A stretch of DNA of 64,000 nucleotides from NCBI RefSeq assembly GCF_042652985.1, contig NZ_JBHSHQ010000004.1, forward strand, positions 62,001 through 126,000, in the 5' to 3' direction. The notes beneath the pieces were generated by a model that did not search any database, had not been told where the DNA came from, and was given only the letters and a program-made list of their open reading frames with translations. A program made the translations under genes and the position numbers. The stretch is from Ruoffia tabacinasalis. Lineage in GTDB: Bacteria; Bacillota; Bacilli; Lactobacillales; Aerococcaceae. The stretch's first letter is position 1. Every line of letters begins with the position of its first letter. Below, in pieces: positions 10,401 through 17,269 of the stretch.

Positions 10401-10641
10401 GTTTGATGGTGAGACGAACACTATTAGCATAGCAAGTGAAAGTAAAAACACGCAAATGATAATAGATGATGAAGCACTAGGATTCTATTCAGGTGGAACA
10501 CGAGTAGCGGCTATCACCAATCAATATTTACAAATCGACAGAGGTATCTTTACGAAAAGCGCACAGATGGGGAATCATAAATTTGAACCATTAGCTTCTA
10601 ATCCAGACCACTTCATATTATCTTACGTTAAAGGGGGGTAA
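7408..10641 (+). CDS. Tail hub lysin: glucosaminidase + SGNH esterase + Tal C-terminal domain + collagen-like stalk
   Basis: A 1077-residue baseplate protein. Residues 1-155 are a GH73 glucosaminidase (PSITGAQAALESGWGTS with the catalytic Glu, 'SPYNNNFGIKAS'). Residues about 200-370 are an SGNH hydrolase (VSVIGDSLGVG; GTNRG; catalytic His in HMNAEGY) that may remove acetyl or other esters from wall polymers. Residues about 390-560 are the C-terminal structural part of the Tal fold (YTVSLFEVPQNLSIGD, YIQARVLSIS). Short Gly-X-Y runs (GQPGPPGE, GEKGEDGE), a possible carbohydrate-binding module and a coiled coil (about 920-990) complete it. AAAGGAGG precedes the ATG. Confidence 0.82.
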   Translation: MTTSQYLNSIKSGAIEGWRTHQVLPSITGAQAALESGWGTSSLAQSPYNNNFGIKASDDWTGRIVTMPTKEWTNSGYITVQADFRAYDSIADSVRDHAAFFTNTPWREQNYKDVIGERDYKKAAWALQNAPAPYATDPGYATKLINIIENNKLDEWDKEALTGQTTSPTTPSLNQPDMQPKPKKTGAELSTAGRSFVQSLKVSVIGDSLGVGTEPYLKQLIPNSNYDVVGSRQITHSIESLDGTRALTKMKSNGTLHDYVVVILGTNRGVTEQEVNNFASIAGNSRKVLFVNTASQVGHANEVSRVYNKLSTSLSNAYFVDWQTYALSMREAWYYSDGSNGEYIHMNAEGYRRHAEFIAQAIYESATADFSEETAVDTLTAYTNIATIELTPDGMISFDAFDMDGNKVHFDRDIGVKGLSSPMGDFHIYNHEANERWNTQDSNEFGANWIEGFYEDSNRKLDIMLIEEAAKYMDQHREPSAQYTVSLFEVPQNLSIGDTGIFIDHEFTPPLYIQARVLSISTSRTNSSLNKVTIGNVVELEPMEKDSTIALQGELSRVRDGIYDQWVKGEPPRLEIIALDSTTLTDENTEVLLICKVFQGNIEVTEQFSNFRWSRVSEDTVSDSYFNDVIYDAETSSVINVKARDLEGIASTFLCRVYDDANRLIGTISTTVSKTVRGKSAYELAIESGFEGTEEEWLESLKGETSVGQPGPPGENNFIHTAWADDDKGTGFTTAHEEGKTWLGTTVTESRADPEDWRAYDWQKVQGPKGNEGEKGEDGESASGINLLLNGDNSFSTTSYQVAQYTTTEDIKAGEEYTFTLRGTKKSTQNFGLWQNGGSNGLGSLTSLGDNLYQLTFTAVAPTADYRRIFRIYQPDSSTAGQATIEWATLVKGAVGLEKFIKSPEQLQGEIDNKASNSALTGVSNEVGALSKSQRQMQENMEAYLKQQEEYNQWLQDVEGDAKKANDLAEKVDSAQVDIQTELNDQAQKWVTQEGYIQFDGETNTISIASESKNTQMIIDDEALGFYSGGTRVAAITNQYLQIDRGIFTKSAQMGNHKFEPLASNPDHFILSYVKGG

Positions 10642-10647
10642 CTAATA

Positions 10648-12408
10648 ATGGCGGAATGGAAAGCGAATTATGACAAAATATCTTTTGTGGTAACGGCTAC
10701 TGAATTAAGCACTAATATTGAAAACAACACGTCAGAAATTCAAATTGTTGCTGAATTTAAAGCTGACAGAGGAACCGCTGGTTATAACGGTTATCCGCAA
10801 ACAGTAACGATAAAAGTCGGAAATACGACGGTCGCCGATTTATCTGGCATAACTTATAGCTTGAGTAATGGTGGAATACGATCTTTAGGGACGTGGACAA
10901 CTACCATCAATCGCGATACATACGAAAGCACTGTTCCGATTGTTGCAGAAGCGAGTGATGTAGGCTATTTAGGAGAAAGCGATGGAGTTACCGCTACCAT
11001 AAACAAATCACTATCATTATCTGAAATCGCAAGAGAATCTATTCCGTCATTGCATACAACTTCAATTACATTTGGTAATGATGTTCGCATATATACCAAT
11101 CGACAAAACACAAGCTACACACATACAATGGTGTATAGAATTGGAACAAAAGAAGGACTGGTAGCCAATAACGTTGGAAGTTACCATGATTGGACACCAC
11201 CGAACAGCTTGGCAGAAACCTTTCCAGATTCATTAAGTGGCACAGTGGATATTGAAGTCACAACATTTAATGGTAGTAATGAACTTGGAACAAACACAGT
11301 TCGGTTGACATTGTCTATCGATACAAATTCAACGGCATTTAAACCGCATGTTAATCCGCCGACGCTAGAAGAAAGAAATTCTTTGATTTCTTCCAATATT
11401 GGTGATGTTTGGGTACAAGGACAATCAAGAGTTAATATTATCGGTGGTTCATTAGGTAGATATGGGGCCAAGATAGTTTCAGGAGCAATCATCATGAACC
11501 CCGGACCGAATCAACAACGCGCGTCCGCCGATTTAAACACCGAATTTGAAACACTTAGTCAAATTATGCGTTTTACTACTGCTGGGACATTCAATATTGC
11601 CTTAGAAGTAGTTGATAGTCGTGGATTACGAACAACATCAGATCCAAAAACGATTGAAGTCGTAGCGTACAACGCACCTATACTAAGCGATGTTACAGCG
11701 CACCGAGACCCTGATTCACCGACAGATATTGTTATCGGTGCAAAGGGTGTTGGTAGTCATTTAGGTAACGAAAACACGCTGACGCTAAGCGCCCACATAA
11801 GACCGGCAACGGACACAGTTTGGGACGATACACATCAGGTAGTAAGCAACACCAGCACTAATGGTTCGGTTAGCATATCAAATCAATCATTTAGTGGTTA
11901 CAGCGAAGCTTTGAGTTATGAAATTAAAATTGAATTGAAAGATAAATTGACTTCGTCGCAAGTTTCAATAGTGACCATCGGAACAACAAGCGTTCTATTG
12001 GACGCTTACAAAGACGTCGGAATGGCTATTGGTAAGCTTTACGAACCTGAATATGCAAGCAGTTTGCAAGTCGGGGAAAAAGGTTTAAGGTCATCTGGAC
12101 CAATTCGAGTTGGTGACGAGAGCGTGATGTACGTTCAAGAAAACGGCATATATAATGGTGCGGATTTAAATAATTTCACAGAATCAGGGATATATACCAT
12201 AAATAATAATTCGCAAGGTACGATAGTAAATGCTCCATCTAGCTTCCAAAAGAATAATATTGCGCTATACGTCATTAAGGTGTCAAACACTGTAACAATC
12301 CAGTGGTTTATGTATGCAAGTGCTGCCACCGAAGATTTTCCAAATCATATGCCAATATCATATCGCCATAAGTATGCGAATTTCTGGTTACCTTGGAAAA
12401 CACTTTAA
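10648..12408 (+). CDS. Phage baseplate/minor structural protein (DUF859-like) with knob-like C-terminus
   Basis: A 586-residue beta-rich structural protein resembling the DUF859 family of siphophage minor tail proteins. It has immunoglobulin-like stretches (VTIKVGNTTVADLSG; TTAGTFNIALEVVDSRGL) followed by a 'DVGMAIGKLYE' motif, typical of this family. The last 100 residues (NGADLNNFTESGIYTINN) look like a pyocin-knob receptor-contacting domain. It follows the Tal gene closely and precedes the BppU-like protein, so it is probably part of the host-recognition device. No catalytic motif is seen. Confidence 0.72.
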   Translation: MAEWKANYDKISFVVTATELSTNIENNTSEIQIVAEFKADRGTAGYNGYPQTVTIKVGNTTVADLSGITYSLSNGGIRSLGTWTTTINRDTYESTVPIVAEASDVGYLGESDGVTATINKSLSLSEIARESIPSLHTTSITFGNDVRIYTNRQNTSYTHTMVYRIGTKEGLVANNVGSYHDWTPPNSLAETFPDSLSGTVDIEVTTFNGSNELGTNTVRLTLSIDTNSTAFKPHVNPPTLEERNSLISSNIGDVWVQGQSRVNIIGGSLGRYGAKIVSGAIIMNPGPNQQRASADLNTEFETLSQIMRFTTAGTFNIALEVVDSRGLRTTSDPKTIEVVAYNAPILSDVTAHRDPDSPTDIVIGAKGVGSHLGNENTLTLSAHIRPATDTVWDDTHQVVSNTSTNGSVSISNQSFSGYSEALSYEIKIELKDKLTSSQVSIVTIGTTSVLLDAYKDVGMAIGKLYEPEYASSLQVGEKGLRSSGPIRVGDESVMYVQENGIYNGADLNNFTESGIYTINNNSQGTIVNAPSSFQKNNIALYVIKVSNTVTIQWFMYASAATEDFPNHMPISYRHKYANFWLPWKTL

Positions 12409-12426
12409 TAAAGGAGATGATATAAA

Positions 12427-13083
12427 GTGAGGAAAAATAAAACTTTTGAAGTAAATATCTTAAGTGAACAAAGCTCCTATGTGCAAACGGAAAACGCTTC
12501 TTTTTATACGAGTGATACAGAAGCTTTTCTTAATTTTAAGCCTTATGATGTTGATTTCAATTTCACGACTGCAACGATCGCACTGCTAAACCGTGATGAT
12601 AACAGTTTAGTAAGCGTTGATGTAACTGCTGTTGAAGGTGTTGCAGAATTCGAAATGACACCAGAAGTTATTGCACATTTTGGAAACTGGGTTGCACAAG
12701 TAGTTTTTAAAAATGATAACGAATCGTATACAAGTGGGCTTATTAGTTTTGATGTCAATCGCCATTTAATGGACGAGCGTCCACCAAGATTAGAAGATGT
12801 CGAAAGCGTGTCGGTATTAATTTCAGAAGCCAATGCAATCATTAGCGAATTAGAAAAAGCAATGAGTAATATGGACTTTCAGAAGTATGATAATCACATT
12901 AATGACAGTGCAGTCCATGTTACGCAAGCGAACAAAAACACTTGGAACAACAAGCAAAATGCTTTGACAGCAAAAGAAAAAGAAGATTTCAAACGGTATA
13001 CGATCGTTGACGACAACGGAACAGATAAAACTATTTCGTTTGCGGTAGTCAACGGTCAACCAGTTTTAAGAACGGAGGAATAA
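12427..13083 (+). CDS. Baseplate upper protein (BppU) N-terminal-domain protein
   Basis: A 218-residue protein with the BppU_N/receptor-binding N-terminal beta-sandwich (residues 1-115: FYTSDTEAFLNFKPYD, 'VAEFEMTPEVIAHFGNW') followed by a coiled-coil stretch (ISEANAIISELEKAMSNM) and a short C-terminal domain containing 'YDNHINDSAVHVT', which is frequent in phage fibre proteins. It probably links the baseplate to the variable protein encoded next. Start is GTG behind AAAGGAGATG. It overlaps nothing and is followed after 1 nt by the variable protein, so the two are translationally coupled. Confidence 0.75.
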   Translation: MRKNKTFEVNILSEQSSYVQTENASFYTSDTEAFLNFKPYDVDFNFTTATIALLNRDDNSLVSVDVTAVEGVAEFEMTPEVIAHFGNWVAQVVFKNDNESYTSGLISFDVNRHLMDERPPRLEDVESVSVLISEANAIISELEKAMSNMDFQKYDNHINDSAVHVTQANKNTWNNKQNALTAKEKEDFKRYTIVDDNGTDKTISFAVVNGQPVLRTEE

Positions 13084-13084
13084 A

Positions 13085-13948
13085 ATGGCAACTAATTTAA
13101 ATTTACCAAATGCGGAAAACCAAGAAAGAATTGCTAAAGCGCTGGAAGAATTAGCAGGGAAAACATTTGTTACGGACAGTTCTGGTTCACCTGGTGCTAC
13201 AGGAATTCAAAAAGGCGATAAAAAAGCAGGGCTATACAGCTTTGTGCTACCGCAAGAATTCGGTTTAATCGAAGGTAACCCAGAAGGGCAACGAGAAATG
13301 ACCGCTTCAAATCTAGCGCTTGCGTGTGGTTTGGCTGCAGGAACCCCAATTAATGAAAATACGACTTGGGCGAAGTTTAGTTCAATGGGAGAAGTAATTT
13401 TCGTCCCTGTTAAACCGCTACGGAGTTCGGTCAGTTACATAGATATTTATGAAGCTGGACTTGTTTACGGTGATGGAACAAATGGGCGCGTGGTGCCGAC
13501 CTTATCAAGTGGAGCATCGGCCGTTACGACCAAACAAGAAACGATTGTAACAATTGGAGGTCACCGTTATAGCGTGCGTTTAATGCGTGGTGCCGGTTCT
13601 GACCCACTGGATAGTTATAACGACGCTGACCGTGGTATGCCTGGTGAATTGAGCGAATGGAACAACTTGATTCTTCCGCTTCACGAGAAAGCGCGTTTAC
13701 AAGATTGGGCTTACCCAGCGCACGCAGGGACAACAGAAGATTGGGGCATTGGCTTAAGTGACGAAGATTTAGTCACACATAGTTCGGCAGGCCAAGGCTC
13801 TTATGCATGGTGTATTGAGCAATCAGACGTTACTCCTACGGCGCGCGTCATTCGTGGCTACAACGGCGATTCTTACGGGAATCACAATAACGCTTGGTAT
13901 GCGAATTCGAATTACGCTTGGCGCCCCGCTTTGGTTCTGCTCTCTTAG
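13085..13948 (+). CDS. DGR target: variable tail receptor-binding protein with C-type lectin-like C-terminus
   Basis: A 287-residue protein whose last 37 residues are encoded by the DGR variable repeat. The C-terminal 140 residues carry a C-type lectin/formylglycine-enzyme-like pattern (YSVRLMRGAGSDPLD, 'GQGSYAWCIEQ', 'ARVIRG' and terminal WRPALVLL), the usual scaffold for diversified DGR proteins such as Mtd. The variable residues fall in the Asn/Tyr/Asp-rich strip GYNGDSYGNHNNAWYANSN just before the conserved WRPA end, where ligand-contact loops are expected. It lies at the end of the tail-fibre module, so it should bind the host receptor. ATG follows GGAGGAATAAA. Confidence 0.85.
   Translation: MATNLNLPNAENQERIAKALEELAGKTFVTDSSGSPGATGIQKGDKKAGLYSFVLPQEFGLIEGNPEGQREMTASNLALACGLAAGTPINENTTWAKFSSMGEVIFVPVKPLRSSVSYIDIYEAGLVYGDGTNGRVVPTLSSGASAVTTKQETIVTIGGHRYSVRLMRGAGSDPLDSYNDADRGMPGELSEWNNLILPLHEKARLQDWAYPAHAGTTEDWGIGLSDEDLVTHSSAGQGSYAWCIEQSDVTPTARVIRGYNGDSYGNHNNAWYANSNYAWRPALVLLS
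13838..13931 (+). repeat. DGR variable repeat (VR)
   Basis: A 94-nt segment at the 3' end of the variable protein gene, 90/94 identical to the template repeat at 14350-14443 (offset exactly 512). Differences are T for template A at 13859 and 13898, both in the first position of Asn codons giving Tyr, A for template C at 13869, and no others inside the block; the flanking base 13837 is T against template A, a possible third A-to-T change at the edge. The invariant GC-rich end TGGCGCCCCGCTT is the likely initiation of mutagenic homing site. Confidence 0.9.
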
Positions 13949-13980
13949 GCCGTAGCGAAGGCGAAGGCAGGAGTTGAAAA

Positions 13981-14328
13981 ATGGAGCATAAAAATTCACA
14001 AGGTTTACTGGTTTCTAGGAAATCAGAAGCATTATTAAACAAGGTCTATCCAGTATTGAAAAACTTTCCGAAATCGGAGAAGTTTTCATTGTGCGCCGAA
14101 ATTAAACAAAACTTTTATGATTTGATTAAGTTTATTGAAATGGCGAATTCAGTTAAATCAAAACGAAAAGTTTACGCACAAGAAGCAGACGGCCATTTGC
14201 AGACGGTAAAGATTTTGATGAGATTATCCAAAAACAGAAAATATATAAGTAAAGGGTTTTACGAAACCGTAAGTGAGGACTTGACCGAGGTAAACAAAAT
14301 GTTATCTGGTTTCATTCGTTCCGCTTAA
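13981..14328 (+). CDS. avd: DGR accessory variability determinant (Avd-like four-helix protein)
   Basis: A 115-residue all-helical protein of the bAvd / 23S rRNA-intervening-sequence family. Diagnostic segments are YPVLKNFPKSEKFSL near residues 22-36, 'IEMANS', 'LQTVKILMRLSKNRKYIS' and the closing 'LTEVNKMLSGFIRSA'. Avd forms a basic pentameric barrel that binds the reverse transcriptase and template RNA and is needed for cDNA synthesis. It sits 32 nt after the variable protein and just before the template repeat, the classic BPP-1 order. GGAG at 13969-13972 precedes the ATG. Many Lys/Arg residues agree with nucleic-acid binding. Confidence 0.88.
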   Translation: MEHKNSQGLLVSRKSEALLNKVYPVLKNFPKSEKFSLCAEIKQNFYDLIKFIEMANSVKSKRKVYAQEADGHLQTVKILMRLSKNRKYISKGFYETVSEDLTEVNKMLSGFIRSA

Positions 14329-14577
14329 ATACATGAGGACAAGACTGTAACGGCGCGCGTCATTCGTGGCAACAACGGCGCTTCTTACGGGAATCACAAT
14401 AACGCTTGGAATGCGAATTCGAATTACGCTTGGCGCCCCGCTTCGCAAGACGAAGTAGATTATCACGGTCAAGGCTTTGATAACACGATTGCAGAACTTG
14501 CAAAGGAGTTTTGTTCTCTCGTCCATGACGTAAAAATATGAACAGGTAATCGTCCGACTACTGAAAGGAGCGCACTT
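14329..14577 (+). ncRNA. Probable DGR template RNA region
   Basis: The whole avd-RT intergenic region, holding the template repeat (14350-14443) and the downstream spacer (14444-14577). In characterised DGRs this transcript is both template and primer for mutagenic cDNA. The ends of the RNA are not visible in the sequence; the borders given are simply the gene borders. Confidence 0.55.
14350..14443 (+). repeat. DGR template repeat (TR)
   Basis: A 94-nt non-coding copy of the variable repeat, in the 249-nt gap between avd and the reverse transcriptase, same strand. Read in the variable protein frame it encodes TARVIRGNNGASYGNHNN..., with eight Asn (AAY) codons, the codon type that adenine mutagenesis can turn into many residues. 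It has 21 adenines. The 134-nt spacer to the RT start is the size needed in BPP-1 for template-primed cDNA synthesis. Confidence 0.9.
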
Positions 14578-15672
14578 TTGCCAAATTTATTTAATGAAAT
14601 ATTCAGTATGGAAAATCTAAAAGCAGCATATCAAAAATCATTGAAAGGAGGCGGTAAATACAAGAATGAATCATTGAGATTCCAACGCAATGAAGCTGTT
14701 AATTTAAAAGCTTTAAGGGAATCAATCCATAATAAAACTTATCGTTTCGGTGGATATAAAGAGTTCACGGTTTACGAACCTAAAGAACGCGTCATTAATG
14801 CGCCTTACTACAAAGACAAAATTATCCAACTGGCTTTGATCGAGAGGTTGAATCCGATATTTGAAAAGTCGTTCATCAAAGAAAGTTATGCTTGTATGGT
14901 CGATAAAGGAACCCACGCAGCTGTTAATCAAGTTCAGAATAACCTACGTGGTGCGTATCGAAATTATGGTTCGGACGCCTATATACTTAAAGGCGACGTC
15001 AGTAAGTTCTTTTATTCGATTGACAGAGAAATTCTCAAAAAGATATATCGGAAAAAGATTAAAGATGAAAATGTTTTGTGGGTAATGGACTTAATTGTTG
15101 ATAGCGGTGATTTAATCAGTGAAAAAGGGTTGCCGTTAGGTAATTCATTGTCGCAGTTATGTGCCAATATATATTTAAATGAATTCGACCAGTATGCCAA
15201 AAGGTGTTTGCAGTATAAATATTACGTTCGGTATGCTGACGACGTAGTTGTGATATTACCAAAAAAAGGAACGGCTAAAAGGGCTAAAACGGAGTTTGAA
15301 AACTTTTTGATCAACCACTTAAACCTAAAGCCAAACCCTAAGAAAACGCAAATATTTCCAATCAAACAAGGCGTAAACGCATATGGATACAAAATATATA
15401 AAACTCACAGGTTGTTGCGCAACGAAAGCAAAAAGAAAATAAAGCGTAAGATAAAAGCAATGCCGTGGCTAATTGGACAAGGAAGAATGTCAATTAACAA
15501 AGCCAATGAAATGTTAGGCAGTTGGCAAGGCCATGCGGAACACGCAAGTTCAAGGAACTTCATGCAAGGGATTGCAAATAAACGGCCTTTTATATCGATT
15601 GAAAACGGAGTATTAAAGATAAACGAGGAGGAGTTAAATTGTTATATAGAGAAAATAGTGAATACAGACTGA
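14578..15672 (+). CDS. DGR reverse transcriptase
   Basis: A 364-residue group-II-intron-like reverse transcriptase that copies the template repeat with adenine-specific errors. Catalytic Asp140 lies in GDVSKFFYSID and YADD at residues 219-222. Motif 4 reads LGNSLSQ (187-193), the (I/L/V)GxxxSQ form specific to DGR enzymes rather than the QGxxxSP of intron RTs. There is no maturase or endonuclease domain, and the length is standard. It starts with TTG 7 nt after AAGGAG. It is downstream of avd and TR and overlaps the next phage gene by 34 nt, so it is co-transcribed with the tail module. Confidence 0.95.
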   Translation: MPNLFNEIFSMENLKAAYQKSLKGGGKYKNESLRFQRNEAVNLKALRESIHNKTYRFGGYKEFTVYEPKERVINAPYYKDKIIQLALIERLNPIFEKSFIKESYACMVDKGTHAAVNQVQNNLRGAYRNYGSDAYILKGDVSKFFYSIDREILKKIYRKKIKDENVLWVMDLIVDSGDLISEKGLPLGNSLSQLCANIYLNEFDQYAKRCLQYKYYVRYADDVVVILPKKGTAKRAKTEFENFLINHLNLKPNPKKTQIFPIKQGVNAYGYKIYKTHRLLRNESKKKIKRKIKAMPWLIGQGRMSINKANEMLGSWQGHAEHASSRNFMQGIANKRPFISIENGVLKINEEELNCYIEKIVNTD

Positions 15673-16004
15673 TGTCGGTGCTTGCAACATATACGCATAA
15701 CGACGTTGAAAAAGAGCAATACATTGAAAATGAACAGCGATTAAAACCCTACGAAGAAATGGGACATATCACTAATCTATCTTTTCAAGACGTAGAACAT
15801 GAACCCGACATACTGGCGCGATTGGAAGAGGTGAAAAACTATCCAGAATCAGAGTGGGAAACGGTGAGCGAGTACGTCTTAAATAACAAAGTGTTGCCAG
15901 GAACAGCGCTAGAAATGAAGAAGAAGCAAGAACAAACTGAAGCGCTAATACAAACAACCGCAGTGGCACTAACTGAATTCATTTTTGCAAACGCAGGTGA
16001 ATAA
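15639..16004 (+). CDS. Small phage protein of unknown function
   Basis: A 121-residue acidic protein starting with TTG behind GAGGAGGAG inside the end of the reverse transcriptase gene. It has a helical, charged centre (LARLEEVKNYPESEWETVSEYVL) and a coiled-coil-like end. No catalytic motif is visible. Because it is coupled to the reverse transcriptase it could in principle be a DGR accessory factor, but small proteins at this position, between tail fibre and lysis genes, are common in siphophages without DGRs. Function not recognised. Confidence 0.6.
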   Translation: MLYRENSEYRLMSVLATYTHNDVEKEQYIENEQRLKPYEEMGHITNLSFQDVEHEPDILARLEEVKNYPESEWETVSEYVLNNKVLPGTALEMKKKQEQTEALIQTTAVALTEFIFANAGE

Positions 16005-16063
16005 GCATGCTAATACTAAAAACTTTAATCAAATATTTATTCAATCGAAAGGAGGTGGACAGC

Positions 16064-16186
16064 GTGATGATCAATTTATTCGTAATGCAAGTTAATCTTG
16101 GGTGGTTAAAAGTGGAAGATATTCCAGAACCATACCACACAAAAGTAGTTGAATTATTAGAAGTATCAAACATGGGACTAGAGTAG
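16064..16186 (+). CDS. CD1375-like small phage protein
   Basis: A 40-residue protein (MMINLFVMQVNLGWLKVEDIP...) with the pattern of the CD1375 family, tiny proteins found between tail-fibre and holin genes of Firmicutes phages: an 'N-L-F' start, a 'Gxxx.ED.IP' centre and a helical 'VVELLEVS' end. GTG at 16064 lies 8 nt after GGAGG; ATG at 16067 is the alternative. Its stop codon lies inside the stem of the following terminator. Role unknown. Confidence 0.6.
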   Translation: MMINLFVMQVNLGWLKVEDIPEPYHTKVVELLEVSNMGLE

Positions 16187-16211
16187 CTTAACGGCTGCTC
16201 TTTTCTTTTTT
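16181..16211 (+). terminator. Rho-independent terminator after tail/DGR module
   Basis: Stem GAGTAGC (16181-16187) pairs with GCTGCTC (16194-16200) around a 6-nt loop, with one G-U pair, then a T-rich run TTTTCTTTTTT. It overlaps the stop of the CD1375-like gene and separates the tail-DGR transcript from the lysis genes. Confidence 0.8.
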
Positions 16212-16240
16212 AGAAAGGGGTCGAAGTCATATGGAAGTAG

Positions 16241-16654
16241 GTGCTAAATTTGAAAAGCATAATTTTGCTTTGGAATAAACTCAAACAAAACAAATCGATT
16301 AAAGTCATGAGCGATAATAAAATCATTACAATAATCAACGCTATCACCGTCCTATACGGGTTAAATATGGCGATTGGAAATCACTGCATTCGCATATTGG
16401 AGCCTCCGTTACGGTACGTTTTAATTGCTTGTTTGTTGGTGTCTCCCTTACTGGCGCAGTTATCACTAGCGACATTCAAAAGGCGATATCTAGGCTGGCT
16501 ATTGGTTCTAATTGCCATGTCATGGGCTTTTGTCGCGTGGTTCTATTTCGTCCATCCTGTAAAAAACGGTGGTTGGGGGCTGGCGTTAGGCTATACGCTA
16601 CTGACCTTTGTTCAATTGTACAGGGGGGACTACCGAGATGAAAATGAACATTGA
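16241..16654 (+). CDS. Phage membrane protein, possibly holin-like
   Basis: A protein of up to 137 residues with three or four hydrophobic segments (IITIINAITVLYGLNMAIG; YVLIACLLVSPLLAQLSLA; WLLVLIAMSWAFVAWFYFV; WGLALGYTLLTFVQ). It lies in the lysis module just before a coiled-coil protein and the holin, so it may act in host membrane permeabilisation or its control. The start is uncertain: GTG 16241, TTG 16250 (7 nt after TAGGTG) and ATG 16307 are all possible. A 15-codon frame begins at ATG 16231, closest to the best ribosome site. I do not recognise a named family. Confidence 0.55.
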   Translation: MLNLKSIILLWNKLKQNKSIKVMSDNKIITIINAITVLYGLNMAIGNHCIRILEPPLRYVLIACLLVSPLLAQLSLATFKRRYLGWLLVLIAMSWAFVAWFYFVHPVKNGGWGLALGYTLLTFVQLYRGDYRDENEH

Positions 16655-16994
16655 AACAATCATTAGCTTTGTCGTGGCAGTGCTTGGTGCTGGTGGCGTT
16701 GGTGCGCTTCTAAAAAACCACGGGGATAATCGAGCCAATAAACGTGATGATGATCGGGATGATTTTATTGTTATTAAAGCGTCATTGTACGAAGAAATAC
16801 AGAGACAAAAAGACCAGATAAATAGTATCGAGAAAAAATATAACATCATCTTAGAAAATTACCAAACAGCGCTAAAAGACAAGCACCAAACTGAAATAGA
16901 GCTAGCAAAAGAGAAGCAAATCAACAAGGAATATGCTACACGAATTGAAAATCTTGAAAAAGAAGTAGCGAAGTTGAAAGGGGAAATAACCTAA
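16638..16994 (+). CDS. Phage membrane-anchored coiled-coil protein
   Basis: A 118-residue protein with an N-terminal membrane segment (IETIISFVVAVLGAGGVGALL) followed by a charged linker (DNRANKRDDDRDD) and a long coiled coil (residues about 40-118, rich in E/K/Q heptads). The ATG at 16638 follows AGGGGGG, better supported than the longer in-frame extension starting at 16608. Similar small membrane coiled-coil proteins precede holins in Gram-positive phages. It overlaps the preceding gene by 17 nt and the holin gene by 1 nt. Exact role unknown. Confidence 0.6.
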   Translation: MKMNIETIISFVVAVLGAGGVGALLKNHGDNRANKRDDDRDDFIVIKASLYEEIQRQKDQINSIEKKYNIILENYQTALKDKHQTEIELAKEKQINKEYATRIENLEKEVAKLKGEIT

Positions 16995-17269
16995 TGGACG
17001 AATTACTTGAAAATACAATCATAATCGCAACAATCTTTATCCCGTGGATACAAGCCGTTGTAAACATGATTAAGCCATTTGTATCAGATACCCGCCTTTA
17101 CGCACCTATAAGCGTACTGGTGGGTATTATTATGTTGTTATTAATTGGTGTCGGTTTTGGTCAATCACTATCGGAGTATTTACTAGCTGGATTTGTAGCT
17201 GGATTAAGTGCAAGCGGGCTATATGACATCACAAAAATAGGGAGCGATAAATTTGGAACTAAATTATAA
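16994..17269 (+). CDS. Holin
   Basis: A 91-residue protein with three hydrophobic stretches (IIIATIFIPWIQAVVNMI; YAPISVLVGIIMLLLIGVGFG; YLLAGFVAGLSASGLYDI), ending in a short basic tail. Size, topology and position immediately before the endolysin identify it as the phage holin, which opens the cytoplasmic membrane so that the endolysin can reach the wall. The GLSASGLYDI end is typical of one Firmicutes holin superfamily. It overlaps the preceding gene by one base (TAATG) and the endolysin by 17 nt. Confidence 0.82.
   Translation: MDELLENTIIIATIFIPWIQAVVNMIKPFVSDTRLYAPISVLVGIIMLLLIGVGFGQSLSEYLLAGFVAGLSASGLYDITKIGSDKFGTKL

Noticed and set aside
14302..14526. Minus-strand frame over the template repeat
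   Set aside because: It is antisense to the end of avd and the TR; no ribosome site or family pattern.
14578..15672. Group II intron or retron reverse transcriptase
   Set aside because: There is no maturase or HNH domain, no intron RNA domain V, and no retron msr/msd; the GxxxSQ motif, Avd and TR/VR pair show a DGR.
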